From: Paenibacillus lycopersici
GTDB lineage: Bacteria > Bacillota > Bacilli > Paenibacillales > Paenibacillaceae
Reading direction: 5' to 3'
Length of the DNA stretch: 64,000 nucleotides
Assembly: GCF_010119935.1 (NCBI RefSeq)
Contig: NZ_CP048209.1
Span: forward strand, 5,559,501-5,623,500
Both the position numbers and the translations under genes were made by a program. Shown here one piece after another: positions 1 through 9,030 of the stretch. How positions within the stretch are numbered: position 1 is the stretch's first letter; every line of letters starts with the position of its first letter. The notes beneath the pieces were generated by a model. The model saw only the letters and a program-made list of their open reading frames with translations, had not been told where the DNA came from and made no database searches.

Positions 1-211
1 TCTCCATGCCGCCTCCCCCGCCGCCCGACGCGCGCGGAACGAAGATTTGCACCGCCAGCCGAATATGGTTCTCGTCCTGGCGGTCGATGGCCGCTCCCGT
101 GATCAAGCCCAGATCGTTGACTTCCGTCCGGTCCCAGCAGCCCTGCAGCAGGGAGGCGCAGGCGAGCGCGCACGCGAACGCGCCGAAGCGCCCGATCTTC
201 CGCAAGCTCAT
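1..211 (-). CDS. gerKC: Spore germination lipoprotein GerC family (5' end only)
   Basis: The gene starts at ATG 211 and runs off the left edge, so only about 70 residues are visible. They show a lipoprotein signal peptide with lipobox LLQGC, followed at once by WDRTEVNDLGLITGAAIDR, the conserved opening of Ger(x)C proteins. The family forms the membrane-anchored C subunit of nutrient germination receptors on the inner spore membrane. The start overlaps the stop of the upstream permease gene by ATGA, so the three receptor subunits are translationally coupled. The symbol gerKC follows the operon type; the exact receptor (GerA, GerB, GerK) cannot be assigned from this fragment. Confidence 0.9.
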   Translation of the reverse strand, partial: MSLRKIGRFGAFACALACASLLQGCWDRTEVNDLGLITGAAIDRQDENHIRLAVQIFVPRASGGGGGGME

Positions 212-1299
212 GAAGCGCGCGCCCCCCTTGCCATCGCGATGCCGAGCATCAGGAGCGGAACGAGCACTTGATATACGAGCGAGAGGAACGGAACGCTCGT
301 GCCCAGCAACTCGCGGAGCTCCTCGTAGTCCGACGCGCACCAAATGCTGAACAGCACCATCAGCAGGCCGATCGGCGCGATGAGCACGCGATAGTCCGCG
401 AGCCGCAGCAGCTGCGCGGTGCCGAGGGCGGCCGCATAATAGACGGCCATGATTTTGATGAAGATCGCCACGAGCCAGGCTGCCATCAGCAGCGACTCCA
501 AGTGCTCCAAGAAATCGGACAAGGAGATGTAGCGCACCGCGATGAGAAACGGATAATGGTACCCCTTGTTCGCAATGCCGAAGACGTACAGGACGCCCAG
601 GTTGATGCATAGCATCGTCGCCATGACGACCGTCAGGCTGATCAGCAGCCATTTGAGCGGGGACATGCCCTTCTTCGACAGGTAAGGCAGGAAGATCGAC
701 ACGATAAAAAATTGCGAATACCAGGCGGACGGCACGATCGCGGACCGCAGGAGCGGCATCGGCCCGTATTCCAGGATCGGAAACATCTCCTTCGGATGCA
801 TCTCCGGCACCATGATGACCAGCATGAACAGGATGATGCCGAACGCTCCCGGTATGAGCAGCTGCGCCGCTCTGACCCACGCTTCGACGCCTTGATGCAG
901 CGCATAGGCGCATACGATCATCAAGCTGCAAACGACGAATACCATCGGCGTGCGCAGCAGGAACGCCGTAGCGATGAATTCGCCGTACTCCCGGATCACG
1001 ATACCGTTGGTATACAGGAACGACACCAGGTAGAAGAACGCCGTCAAGCGGCCGATCAGGCTCCCGAAGACGAGCTCGCAGTATTCGATGAACGTTTTGC
1101 CCCGATAATACGCATGCAGCTTGAAGACGACGAAGATCGCAAGAAACCCGGTGACGCTGGACACGATCGGTACCGCCCACATGTCGCGTCCCGCCGTGCC
1201 GATCGTGATGGACGGCACGGAAAGGGCCGCCGTGGCAAGTATGGTCGGGTGCATGAAGATCGCCAGCTGCAACGCCGATATACGGCCTTTTTCGATCAT
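208..1299 (-). CDS. gerKB: Spore germination permease, GerAB/GerKB family
   Basis: A 363-residue, almost wholly hydrophobic protein with about ten membrane segments, beginning MIEKGRISALQLAIFM and containing the TAGRDMW segment typical of GerAB/GerKB (APC superfamily) permeases. It is the B subunit of the nutrient germinant receptor and is thought to bind the amino acid or sugar germinant in the inner spore membrane. It overlaps gerKA upstream and gerKC downstream by ATGA at both ends. Length is normal for the family. No promoter of its own is expected; expression should follow the forespore promoter ahead of gerKA, which I could not identify. Confidence 0.93.
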   Translation of the reverse strand: MIEKGRISALQLAIFMHPTILATAALSVPSITIGTAGRDMWAVPIVSSVTGFLAIFVVFKLHAYYRGKTFIEYCELVFGSLIGRLTAFFYLVSFLYTNGIVIREYGEFIATAFLLRTPMVFVVCSLMIVCAYALHQGVEAWVRAAQLLIPGAFGIILFMLVIMVPEMHPKEMFPILEYGPMPLLRSAIVPSAWYSQFFIVSIFLPYLSKKGMSPLKWLLISLTVVMATMLCINLGVLYVFGIANKGYHYPFLIAVRYISLSDFLEHLESLLMAAWLVAIFIKIMAVYYAAALGTAQLLRLADYRVLIAPIGLLMVLFSIWCASDYEELRELLGTSVPFLSLVYQVLVPLLMLGIAMARGARAS

Positions 1300-2819
1300 G
1301 AGGACTCATTCCCTTGCGGCGGTTCTGGTTTCAAATTCGGCGCTTGGCGCACGGGATTGGACGGCTTGCCGGTCAGGCTCGGCCGTCGGCGCTGCATCCA
1401 AATCGGCGGACGGGACAGCACGTCCTTCAGCTCGGATCCCTTCATCGGCGCTACCGGCTGCAGGTACGGCACGCCGAAGGAGCGCAGCGAGCACAGGTGA
1501 ACGACGATCACGATAATGCCCAGCATCAGTCCGAGCAGGCCCAGCATGCCGGAGAGGAACATAATGGGAAATCGCAGCATCCGGATGGCGATGCCGCTGC
1601 TGTACTGCGGGATCATGAAGGAGGCGATCCCCGTAATGGCGACGACCATGACCATCGGCGCGGACACCAGGCCCGCTGACGTGGCGGCCTGGCCAATGAC
1701 GAGCGCGCCGACGATGCTGACGGCCGCGCCGACCTGCTTGGGCAGACGGACGCCGGCCTCGCGAAGCGCCTCGAAGGAGACCTCCATCAGCAGCGCCTCC
1801 ACGAGCGCGGGGAACGGAATGTCTTCCCGCGATTTCGCGATGCTGAGCAGCAGCGACGTCGGCACCATTTCTTGATGAAACGTCAGGATCGAGACGTACA
1901 AAGAAGGCAGCACGAGCGTCATGACGAAGAACAAGTACCGAAGCCAGCGAATGAGCGTGCCGATATAGAAGCGCTGATAATAATCCTCCGGGGACTGCAG
2001 CATGGAGAACAGCGTCACCGGCGCGATCAGGGCGAACGGCGTCCCGTCCACGAGGATCGCGATCCTGCCCTCCAGCAGGCCGGCGGCGACGACGTCGGGC
2101 CGCTCCGTTACCTGCATTTGCGGGAAAGGCGAGAAGGGGCTGTCCTCGATCAAGCCTTCCACGTATCCGCTTTCGAGGATGCCGTCGATATCGATGCCGG
2201 AAATCCGTTCCTGCGCTTCGGCGACCAGCGACCCGTTGGCCGTGCCCTCGATGTAGACGAGGTCGACTTCCGTCTGGGTCTGCCGCCCGAGCCGGTACGC
2301 GATCATTTTGAGCGCGGGCGTCCTGATCTTGCGCCGCAGCATGGAGCGGTTGACGCTGATCGTCTCCGTGAACCCTTCGCGCGGGCCGCGGACGACATTC
2401 TCCGCGGACGGCTCCTCGATGCCGCGCTTCTCCCATTTGGCCAGTCCCAAGGAGAAGCTCTGCGTAAGTCCCGCCGCGAACAGCAGGGCCTGGCCGCTGC
2501 CGATATTCAAGGCCGCTTCCTCGATCGTCCCGACGGCGGCCATGCCCGAGATGGAGAGCGTCGCTTGCAGCGCGAGCATCGCATTGTCGTCGTCCAGCGT
2601 CGTCATTTCCCGCTGGAGCGCGCGAATAACGTGCTGGTCCAGCAGCTCCAAGTTAATCAAGCCTTCGATGAACACCAGCAGCGCTTCCGTCGACTCGCCG
2701 ATCTTCAACCGGCGAAAGATAACATCATTGCAATTCGCATACATCGCGCTCAAAACGTTGTAATTGTCGGCCAGCACGGGAGAGACGGGATGCGAGGCGG
2801 CAGTGGCGTTGGCGTTCAT
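1296..2819 (-). CDS. gerKA: Spore germination receptor subunit A, GerAA/GerKA family
   Basis: A 507-residue protein with the GerA layout: a soluble N-terminal region (about 1-290) including the ENVVRGPREGFTETI segment and NRSMLRRKIR, then a membrane region (about 290-440) with five to six hydrophobic helices, and a short Pro-rich, basic C-terminal tail. It is the A subunit of the germinant receptor. The start is supported by GGAGAA 7-8 nt upstream. First gene of the gerKA-gerKB-gerKC operon. The region 2820-2946 between this gene and the upstream terminator must hold its promoter, but no clear sigma-G or sigma-A hexamers are visible. Confidence 0.94.
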   Translation of the reverse strand: MNANATAASHPVSPVLADNYNVLSAMYANCNDVIFRRLKIGESTEALLVFIEGLINLELLDQHVIRALQREMTTLDDDNAMLALQATLSISGMAAVGTIEEAALNIGSGQALLFAAGLTQSFSLGLAKWEKRGIEEPSAENVVRGPREGFTETISVNRSMLRRKIRTPALKMIAYRLGRQTQTEVDLVYIEGTANGSLVAEAQERISGIDIDGILESGYVEGLIEDSPFSPFPQMQVTERPDVVAAGLLEGRIAILVDGTPFALIAPVTLFSMLQSPEDYYQRFYIGTLIRWLRYLFFVMTLVLPSLYVSILTFHQEMVPTSLLLSIAKSREDIPFPALVEALLMEVSFEALREAGVRLPKQVGAAVSIVGALVIGQAATSAGLVSAPMVMVVAITGIASFMIPQYSSGIAIRMLRFPIMFLSGMLGLLGLMLGIIVIVVHLCSLRSFGVPYLQPVAPMKGSELKDVLSRPPIWMQRRRPSLTGKPSNPVRQAPNLKPEPPQGNESS

Positions 2820-2946
2820 AGGCGTTCTCCTTCCCGGGTTTCATTCATCTTTTTTTCCATAATTCGCCTTTCGTAAACGCTCGGACCGGCCAAGGGCCTA
2901 CCATGTTTCGACAGGCCTTGCGCTGCTGCAGAGCGCGGAACAACCG

Positions 2947-2991
2947 CAAAAAAGCCGCATCCCCCGAAATCATTTCGGTTGAATGCGGCTT
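2947..2991 (-). terminator. Intrinsic terminator of the aldo/keto reductase gene
   Basis: Reading the minus strand, AAGCCGCAT and ATGCGGCTT (2983-2991 and 2952-2960) pair, with an inner CCGAAAT/ATTTCGG stem, and a run of T follows. It lies 65 nt after the reductase stop and separates it from gerKA. Confidence 0.85.
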
Positions 2992-3056
2992 CATGCATGC
3001 TCTTGCGCGTGCTTCGCTGCGCGTATGGCGCGTACTTCGCTCGCCTATGGCGCGGG

Positions 3057-4037
3057 TTACGGCAGCCGGTACACCGCGAACGGATCGCCGTGCCGGAACG
3101 GCTCGCTGGCGGCGTCCAGCTCCGCTTCCAACGCTGCCGTCACTTGGATCTCGAGGCTGCTCAGGTTATCCTCCAGCTGCTCGACCCGCGTCGCGCCCGC
3201 GATAACCGTGGCCACGGCCGGCCGAGCCATCAGCCAGGCCAGCGACAGCGCGCCCGGCCGGCATCCGTTCGCTTCAGCGATCGTCCGGACAGCTTGGCCA
3301 AGCGCTAGCTCGCGGTCGTTCATGAACCGGTTGAAGCCTTTGTCGGTGTCCGCCCTGGAGCCCTTCGGCGCGGCGTCCGACGAAGCCGCCGCATACTTGC
3401 CGCTCAGGATGCCCCCTGCGAGCGGGAAGTACGGAATGATGCCCACCTGCTGATCCCGGCAGGCCGGCACGAGCTCGCGCTCCGGCGTGCGGTCGGCCAG
3501 CGAGTAGCTCGCCTGCACGGACACGTACCGGCTGAAGCCGCGCAGCTCGCTGATACCGAGCGCCTTGGTCAGCTCCCATGCCGCGTAGTTGGAGGCGCCG
3601 ATGTAGCGCACTTTGCCTGCGCGGATGAAGTCGTCGAGCGCGCGGAGCGTCTCCTCCAGCGGCGTATGCGGATCGAACGTATGGATCTGATAGAGATCCA
3701 CGTAGTCGGTCCGGAGACGGTTCAGGCTCTCCTCCAGCTCGCGCTGCAGATGCTGGCGGGACGAGCCGCCGCCGTTCGGTCCCTCCCTGCGGGGCAGTCC
3801 GGCTTTCGTCGCCAGCACGGCCCGGTCGCGCTTGCCCTTCAGCGCGTGTCCGATGATCGTTTCGGATTCCGTTCCCGCGTAAATATTGGCCGTATCGATG
3901 AAATTGACGCCCCGGTCAAGGGCATAATCGATGATGGCGGTCGACGCCGCGCGGTCGCAGCGCTTGCCGAACGCGTTCGTGCCTAGCCCGAGCGCCGATA
4001 CGGCGAGCCCGCTTCCGCCAAGACGACGGTATTCCAT
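3057..4037 (-). CDS. Aldo/keto reductase
   Basis: A 326-residue NADPH-dependent oxidoreductase of the aldo/keto reductase superfamily (TIM barrel), full length. The catalytic tetrad can be seen: Asp48 in FIDTA, Tyr53 in NIY, Lys78 in ATKAG and His119 in QIHTFD. The segments RYIGASNYAAWE and GILSGKY are typical of the Tas/YajO-like branch that reduces aldehydes or sugars of unknown identity. Single gene, followed by its own terminator and divergent from threonine synthase. Substrate cannot be inferred from sequence or context. Confidence 0.9.
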   Translation of the reverse strand: MEYRRLGGSGLAVSALGLGTNAFGKRCDRAASTAIIDYALDRGVNFIDTANIYAGTESETIIGHALKGKRDRAVLATKAGLPRREGPNGGGSSRQHLQRELEESLNRLRTDYVDLYQIHTFDPHTPLEETLRALDDFIRAGKVRYIGASNYAAWELTKALGISELRGFSRYVSVQASYSLADRTPERELVPACRDQQVGIIPYFPLAGGILSGKYAAASSDAAPKGSRADTDKGFNRFMNDRELALGQAVRTIAEANGCRPGALSLAWLMARPAVATVIAGATRVEQLEDNLSSLEIQVTAALEAELDAASEPFRHGDPFAVYRLP

Positions 4038-4150
4038 GTCGCATCGCTCCTTCTCACCATTCGTTATCGTTCGCGCTGGCGAATACTTCCATGGACTCAG
4101 TATCCCGCACGCCGGGGATGCGTGTCAAATCGCGCGGCGCGCAAATTCTA

Positions 4151-4180
4151 TTGGGAATTAAGCGCGATTTTTGATACAAT
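4151..4180 (+). promoter_or_regulatory. Candidate sigma-A promoter for thrC
   Basis: TTGGGA (4151-4156) and TACAAT (4175-4180) separated by 18 bp, 28 bp before the thrC start. The -35 matches only partly, so this is a plausible rather than firm call. Confidence 0.4.
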
Positions 4181-4208
4181 AATTGAAAATTTGTTGAAGG
4201 GGATCGTT

Positions 4209-5597
4209 ATGGACTACATCAGCACACGTGGCAAAATCGCACCGGTCGGCTTTATCGACGGCGTCCTAATGGGTCTGGCCGATGACGGCGGACTTCTCGT
4301 TCCGAAGCATATTCCGCAATTATCCGAAGCAACGCTGCGCGCCTGGCAGAACCTCTCGTACCCGGAGCTGGCGCTGGAGCTGTTCTCGCTGTACATCGAC
4401 GGCGAAATTCCGCGCGAGGAGCTGAAGCAGCTCGTCGACGAAAGCTACGGCAATTTCCGCGACGACGAAGTGACGCCGGTACGCCGCGTGAACAACGGAT
4501 TGCATATTCTGGAGCTGTTCCACGGCCCGACGTTCGCGTTCAAGGACATCGCGCTGCAATTTCTCGGCAACCTGTACGGATATATCTCCAAGAAGCGGAA
4601 CTCGACCATCCATATCCTCGGCGCGACGTCCGGCGATACCGGCGCTTCCGCGATCGAAGGCGTGCGCGGCAAGGAAGGCATCCGTATCTGCATCCTCCAT
4701 CCGCACGGCAAAGTGAGCAAGGTGCAGGAGCTGCAAATGACGACGGTCGACGACGCCAACGTGCTGAACCTGGCCGTGGACGGCAATTTCGACGACTGCC
4801 AGCGCATCATCAAGGAGCTGTTCGCCGACGTCGCATTCAAGCAGCGCTACCATCTGCGGGCGATCAATTCCATTAACATCGCCCGGATTCTCGCGCAGAC
4901 GGTCTATTACTTCTACGCCTACTTCCAGCTGGCGAAGCAGGGCCAAGGCGAGAAGGTCAACTTCAGCGTGCCGACGGGCAACTTCGGCGACATCTTCGCG
5001 GGCTACATGGCCAAGCGCATGGGCTTGCCGATCAACAAGCTCATCCTGGCGACGAACGAGAACAACATTCTGGAGCGCTTCATCAAGGAGGGCGTGTACC
5101 AGCCTGGCGAGTTCCGCGGCACCCACAGCCCCTCCATGGACATTCAAGTGGCGAGCAACTTCGAGCGCTACCTGTACTATCTGAACGGCGAAGACGCGGG
5201 TATCGTCTCCGCGATCATGGACGACTTCAAACGCGACGGCCGCGTTGTCATCACGGGCGACGCCCTGAAGCAGGCGCAAGCCGATTTCGCGGCATACGGC
5301 GTGCGGAACGAGGAGTGCCTGCGCGAAATCGACGCTTGCTTCAAGGCATACAGCTACCTGCTCGATCCGCATACGGCATGCGGCGTAGCGGCAGCGCATC
5401 GCTTCACGGCGGACGACGAAGTGACCGTCGCCTTGTCGACGGCGCATCCGGCCAAGTTCGACGAAGCCATTCGCCTGCTCGACATCAAGCAGACGGCGCC
5501 AGCCCAAATCCAGGCGCTCGCCGACAAGCCGCAGTTCCAAACCCGCGTCGCGGGCACGAACGAAGCGGTGGCGGATCAGCTGGTTCGTTTCTTCTAG
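4209..5597 (+). CDS. thrC: Threonine synthase
   Basis: A 462-residue PLP enzyme converting O-phosphohomoserine to threonine, the last step of threonine synthesis. The N-terminus MDYISTRGKIAPVGF plus the long form make it the E. coli/yeast type of threonine synthase. The PLP lysine is Lys112 in FAFKDIALQ, and the phosphate-binding SGDTGASA and VPTGNFGDIFAGY segments are present. An upstream in-frame ATG at 4122 exists, but AAGGGGAT at 4197-4204 lies 4-6 nt ahead of ATG 4209, which I take as the start. No hom or thrB beside it, so this is a stand-alone gene. A strong terminator follows. Confidence 0.95.
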   Translation: MDYISTRGKIAPVGFIDGVLMGLADDGGLLVPKHIPQLSEATLRAWQNLSYPELALELFSLYIDGEIPREELKQLVDESYGNFRDDEVTPVRRVNNGLHILELFHGPTFAFKDIALQFLGNLYGYISKKRNSTIHILGATSGDTGASAIEGVRGKEGIRICILHPHGKVSKVQELQMTTVDDANVLNLAVDGNFDDCQRIIKELFADVAFKQRYHLRAINSINIARILAQTVYYFYAYFQLAKQGQGEKVNFSVPTGNFGDIFAGYMAKRMGLPINKLILATNENNILERFIKEGVYQPGEFRGTHSPSMDIQVASNFERYLYYLNGEDAGIVSAIMDDFKRDGRVVITGDALKQAQADFAAYGVRNEECLREIDACFKAYSYLLDPHTACGVAAAHRFTADDEVTVALSTAHPAKFDEAIRLLDIKQTAPAQIQALADKPQFQTRVAGTNEAVADQLVRFF

Positions 5598-5630
5598 CAT
5601 ATGAACGCGCGGCAACAGGCGCTGCGCAAA

Positions 5631-5672
5631 AACAGCACCTCAGGGATCTTGGTTGATCCTTGAGGTGCTGTT
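5631..5672 (+). terminator. Intrinsic terminator after thrC
   Basis: AACAGCACCTCAGGGATC (5631-5648) pairs with GATCCTTGAGGTGCTGTT (5655-5672), an 18-bp stem with one wobble, then TTGATT. The A-run on the left would give a U-tract in the other direction, so it may work both ways. Confidence 0.85.
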
Positions 5673-5742
5673 TGATTGGTTCGGGCCGTTCCGTTCGGCC
5701 AGGCTCTCCCGCCAGCTGCTCCTGCTCCGGCGCAGGCTTATC

Positions 5743-5835
5743 TTACTCGGGTGGCGGCTTCTCCAGCCTGTGTCCGTTGGCGACGACGTGCTTCAACCGG
5801 TTATCGAGATGCCCGAGCGCATCATAATAACCCAT
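5743..5835 (-). CDS. Possible 30-residue ORF, or gene remnant
   Basis: On the minus strand an ATG at 5835, preceded by AGGA, opens a 30-codon frame beginning MGYYDALGHLDNRLKHVV and ending at TAA 5743. The frame reads like real protein, and after the stop the same frame continues as acidic, Pro-rich sequence, so this may be the tail of a decayed gene. No relative is recognised. Upstream on the minus strand (5854-5892) sits a hairpin GAATTGCACAT/ATGTGCAATTC followed by TTTCTT. The rest of 5673-5937 shows nothing else. Confidence 0.2.
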   Translation of the reverse strand: MGYYDALGHLDNRLKHVVANGHRLEKPPPE

Positions 5836-5937
5836 ATTTTCCTAACTAAGAAAGAATTGCACATCCGCTTCATGGAAGCAAATGTGCAATTCTGGCTGCC
5901 GAGAAAATAGACGAAGCCGCATCGCCTGAACGAGACC

Positions 5938-6178
5938 CCCCCTATGCAACGGACACAGGATCCGCTATTTGTATGGAAATCGGTGTTTTGGGCTGGCATT
6001 CGGACACAGGATTCGTTATTGCCTCCGGATAGCACCGAATGTCTGCATGTGGGGTGAAATAGCGCATCTCCTGTCCGCAAGCACACGGAAAGACAAGGAA
6101 AGCCGGCCAATAACGCATCTCTTGTCCGCTTCCTTGCTTCGAAAAGGAGCAGCTACCGTGAAGGCAAACTGCTCCTGG
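5938..6178 (-). repeat. Dispersed four-module structured repeat, copy A
   Basis: Read on the minus strand: a hairpin (AGGAGCAG 6145-6152 with CTGCTCCT 6169-6176), then GCAAGGAAGCGGACAAGAGAT, and four 20-nt modules at 6129-6109, 6078-6058, 6020-6001 and 5969-5950. The first two read GCGGACARGAGATGCGYTAT; the last two are their inverted counterparts, AATARCGRATCCTGTGTCCG. Module spacings of 51, 57 and 51 bp match those of copies B and C. The copy lies between the thrC terminator and the IS110 element. Confidence 0.8.
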
Positions 6179-6240
6179 ATCATTGAACAATAGTTTCCCG
6201 TTAGCCATCCATGCCCCTCTCGGGGCACCACAGCGTAATG

Positions 6241-6449
6241 AAAATTTTGATGCGGCGTTTTATACTATTCTTACGGCTGGTGAGGAAGGTCGTTAAGCTA
6301 TGGTGTCGCGAACCCATCCGTTAGTCTGACTACGACGGCCACGGTGCACCACGGTATGTCGCTCCTTTTTGGAAGCACGCGGGGTAGAGTAATCCTTTTC
6401 TGGTTGTTGCCCAGTCCTCAATTTCAACTGCCGTAGAAAGGTGAATGTT
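6241..6449 (+). ncRNA. IS110 left-end noncoding region, candidate bridge RNA
   Basis: IS110-group elements encode a bridge (seeker) RNA in the long noncoding end upstream of the recombinase. This 209-bp stretch has no ORF, a TATACT box at 6261-6266 that could serve as -10, and short dyads such as TAGTC/GACTA (6322-6332) and GGTGCACC (6343-6350). The two guide loops were not identified, so the call rests mainly on family knowledge and position. Confidence 0.35.
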
Positions 6450-7671
6450 ATGGATATCCTGATCGAACGTGCTTGCGGTTTGGATGTTCACAAGAAGTCC
6501 ATCACTGCTTGCGTCATGACTCCCGAAGGAAAGGAGATTAAGACGTTTCGCACACACACGCGTTCCTGCTCGATCTGATCGACTGGATCAAGCAGCATCG
6601 CTGTACGCATGTGGCCATGGAGAGTACCGGCGTTTTCTGGAAACCCATCGTCAACCTGCTTGAAGCCGAAGAGATTCAGTTCCTGGTCGTGAATGCCCAG
6701 CACATCAAAGCGGTTCCCGGCAGGAAAACGGACGTGAAGGATGCGGAGTGGATTTGCAATCTGCTGCGGCATGGGCTGCTGAAGCCCAGCTATATTCCAG
6801 ATCGCAACCAACGCGAACTTCGTGAGTTGGTCCGCTACCGTAGAAGCCTGATTCAGGAACGGTCCCGTGAACATAACCGGGTCCAAAAGGTCCTGGAAGG
6901 CGCCAATATTAAGCTCGCTGCTGTGGTCTCCGACACTATGGGCGTAAGCAGCCGCGATATGATGGGCGCCATGATCGAGGGTGAAGAAGATCCGGAAAAG
7001 CTGGCCGCCTTCGCCAGGCGGACCTTGAAGAAAAAGAAAGAAGAACCCGAATTAGCCTTGCGCGGAAACATGAGCGCCCACCAGCGGATCATGCTGAAAA
7101 CCATGCTCACGCACGTCGATTTTCTGAATGAGCAAATTCTCGAACTGGATACGGAGGTAGCCAAACGGCTCGACCCTTTTCAGCAAGACATTGATCGGCT
7201 GGATACGATTCCCGGCATCGGCCGGCGTACCGCAGAACAAATTCTGGCCGAAGTGGGGACGGATGTCGCTTCGCGCTTCCCTTCCGCCGCTCACCTCTGT
7301 TCGTGGGCCGGCCTGGTCCCCGGCCAAAATGAAAGTGCCGGCAAACGCAAATCCTCGAAAACGCGCAAAGGCAACAAATATCACCGAGCGGCGCTGATTG
7401 AAGTCGCCCCTTCGTATGGTAGATCCGATAATTACCTGGGAGTCCAGTACCGACGCATCGCCGCACGAAAAGGCAGACACCGGCTGCCGTAGCTGTCGCC
7501 CACTCCATCATGGCCATTGTTTACCATCTTCTCACACGGCGAGAAGGTTACAAAGATTTAGGCAGCCATTACTTTGAGCAACGGCAGCAAGAAGCGATCG
7601 TAAGACAAGCCATACGAAAACTCGAGAATCTTTGTTTTCAGGTTGCGCTCTCTGCCACACAGGCCTCTTAA
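6450..7671 (+). pseudogene. IS110-family transposase (DEDD recombinase), two frameshifts
   Basis: Starts at ATG 6450 (GLDVHKK with the first catalytic Asp), then shifts frame near 6555-6562 in an ACACACACACG tract; the main body (AMESTGVFW with the Glu, TDVKDAEWICN with the last two Asp) reads in a second frame to about 7475, then shifts again near 7472-7482 to finish as AVAVAHSIMAIVYHLL and a stop at 7669-7671. The C-terminal Transposase_20 domain (PGIGRRTAEQILAEVG, SWAGLVPGQN) is present. Both shifts are in the same direction, equal to a net loss of one base each. The shift sites lack the usual slippery heptamer, so I read them as inactivating rather than programmed. Confidence 0.85.
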
Positions 7672-7940
7672 CGTTCTAATTCCCATACAACCAAGCAAGC
7701 ACAGTTTTTGGCTTAGTTTCGTGCTGCCATTTTTGGGTCTCTGCTATGAGTAATTTTCGGGGTAGTTAAACGGAAAGGCAGCGTCTGATCCGACCAATCC
7801 GGTACGGCGGGTGTGCTCCTTCTACGAACATTTTCGGCAAAAGTATACCTTCAATTGGGGTATTGGCGGGGACCAGGGAGGCTTGCTGGAATGCCGCGAA
7901 TAGGTAAAATGGAAGTGAGCTACGAGAAGGAGGCATGACG

Positions 7941-8612
7941 ATGACAAATACTTCGAAGGAACCGGCTCTGCCGGAAGTACATGACGAGAAGAAGGAAAAG
8001 ATACGGAAATACCACATCCTCAACCAGCTCGCTTTGAAGGGACAAACGGTGCTTGCCGGTTCTTCACTGATGGAGTTTTTCCCGATCAATGAAATGCAGA
8101 TGAAGCTGGAGACCCGATATTGCATCTATAATCGCGGCATTGCCGGCTATGTGACGGTAGATTTACTCGCGTCCATGGAGGCGTGCATCTTCGAGCTGGA
8201 GCCCTCCAAGCTTTTTATCAACATCGGAACCAACGATATCAGCGCACCCGGCTATCAGCTGGGGCATCTGCTGGCGAATTACGATGAGATTCTGACCCAA
8301 CTTGCCAGGCGGCTTCCCGACTGCCGGGTGTATGTCATGGCCTATTACCCCGTGAACGCCAAGGTGGAGTTTCCCTTCGTGCCCAAAGCTTCCATGGAAG
8401 AAGTGTTCCAGCGCAGGACGAACAAGGCGATTCGGGAAGCGAACCGGGCGATCGAGCGGCTTGCGGCCAAGCACAACCATACCTTCATTGATGTGAACGA
8501 AGGGCTGACGGACGAGGAAGGAAATCTGAAATCGGAATTCAGCAGCGACGGAATTCACATATACGCAAACGGATATGCCGTCATCTTGAACAATTTAATG
8601 CCCTATCTGTAA
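7941..8612 (+). CDS. SGNH/GDSL-type hydrolase
   Basis: About 223 residues with the SGNH esterase/lipase blocks: Ser in LAGSSLMEF (about residue 41), Gly in NRGIAGY, Asn in NIGTND, and the C-terminal Asp-x-x-His in SDGIHIY. Members hydrolyse esters, often acetyl groups on sugars. No signal peptide, so probably cytoplasmic. Two ATGs are close together; AAGGAGG (7927-7933) lies 1 nt before ATG 7935 but 7 nt before ATG 7941, so the second is preferred. Stands alone between two broken insertion sequences; the substrate is unknown. Confidence 0.85.
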   Translation: MTNTSKEPALPEVHDEKKEKIRKYHILNQLALKGQTVLAGSSLMEFFPINEMQMKLETRYCIYNRGIAGYVTVDLLASMEACIFELEPSKLFINIGTNDISAPGYQLGHLLANYDEILTQLARRLPDCRVYVMAYYPVNAKVEFPFVPKASMEEVFQRRTNKAIREANRAIERLAAKHNHTFIDVNEGLTDEEGNLKSEFSSDGIHIYANGYAVILNNLMPYL

Positions 8613-8689
8613 GTGCGGTAACATGAATATACATGAACTTGAAACGGGACAGACTTAAAGAATCAATATCAATATTCGATTTAATCATC

Positions 8690-9030
8690 AAGCTAACCTC
8701 CGATAGCTTAACAAGCATAAGCAGACAACCGAAGCTTTTTATTCGTGTCGTTCACAGTAACCAGGCACGATTTGACCAGCCAATCGCTTCATCCAATTTT
8801 GTTGTCTTAATGCGCCCACGTCCAAGAACACCGAAGTAGGTCATTTTCTGGCGGTCACGGGCCACGAGGACACAAACCTGGTCGTTGCTCATGCCGCCGA
8901 TAAAACAAGGTGACATAACGAACCCAAAGATGAGGTCTACGCGTGCGCTGAAGAGGCGTATTTGTTAAGTCGTTATACGTCTGTAAACAGGATTTACAAC
9001 GGTAACGCTGCCGGTTGACCACTCCAGCAC
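8690..9030 (-). pseudogene. IS1595-family transposase remnant
   Basis: Conceptual minus-strand translation gives a zinc-ribbon-like stretch RQRYRCKSCLQTYNDLT followed by NTPLQRTRR, then, in another frame, GMSNDQVCVLVARDRQKM and GRGRIKTTKLDEAIGW, and finally TVNDTNKKLRLSAYAC in a third. These are recognisable IS1595-type transposase segments with the middle part lost and several frameshifts. Start and end are approximate. It is evidence of past transposition; no terminal repeats were found. Confidence 0.6.

Larger units (their letters stand above)
6235..7740 (+). mobile_element. IS110-family insertion sequence, inactive
   Basis: Contains a broken IS110-type recombinase gene (6450-7671) preceded by about 210 bp of noncoding sequence and followed by about 70 bp. 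IS110 elements lack long terminal inverted repeats, so the edges here are estimates; the core dinucleotide could not be placed. The element abuts repeat copy A on its left. Confidence 0.6.

Noticed and set aside
2816..2998. 60-codon ORF overlapping the gerKA start by ATGA
   Set aside because: It runs back through the aldo/keto reductase terminator and has no conserved sequence; the overlap looks like chance, though a 14-codon leader (MEKKMNETREGERL) cannot be fully excluded.
6551..6562. Programmed frameshift in the IS110 transposase
   Set aside because: IS110 recombinases are made from one continuous frame, the site lacks a slippery heptamer, and a second shift near 7475 also breaks the gene.
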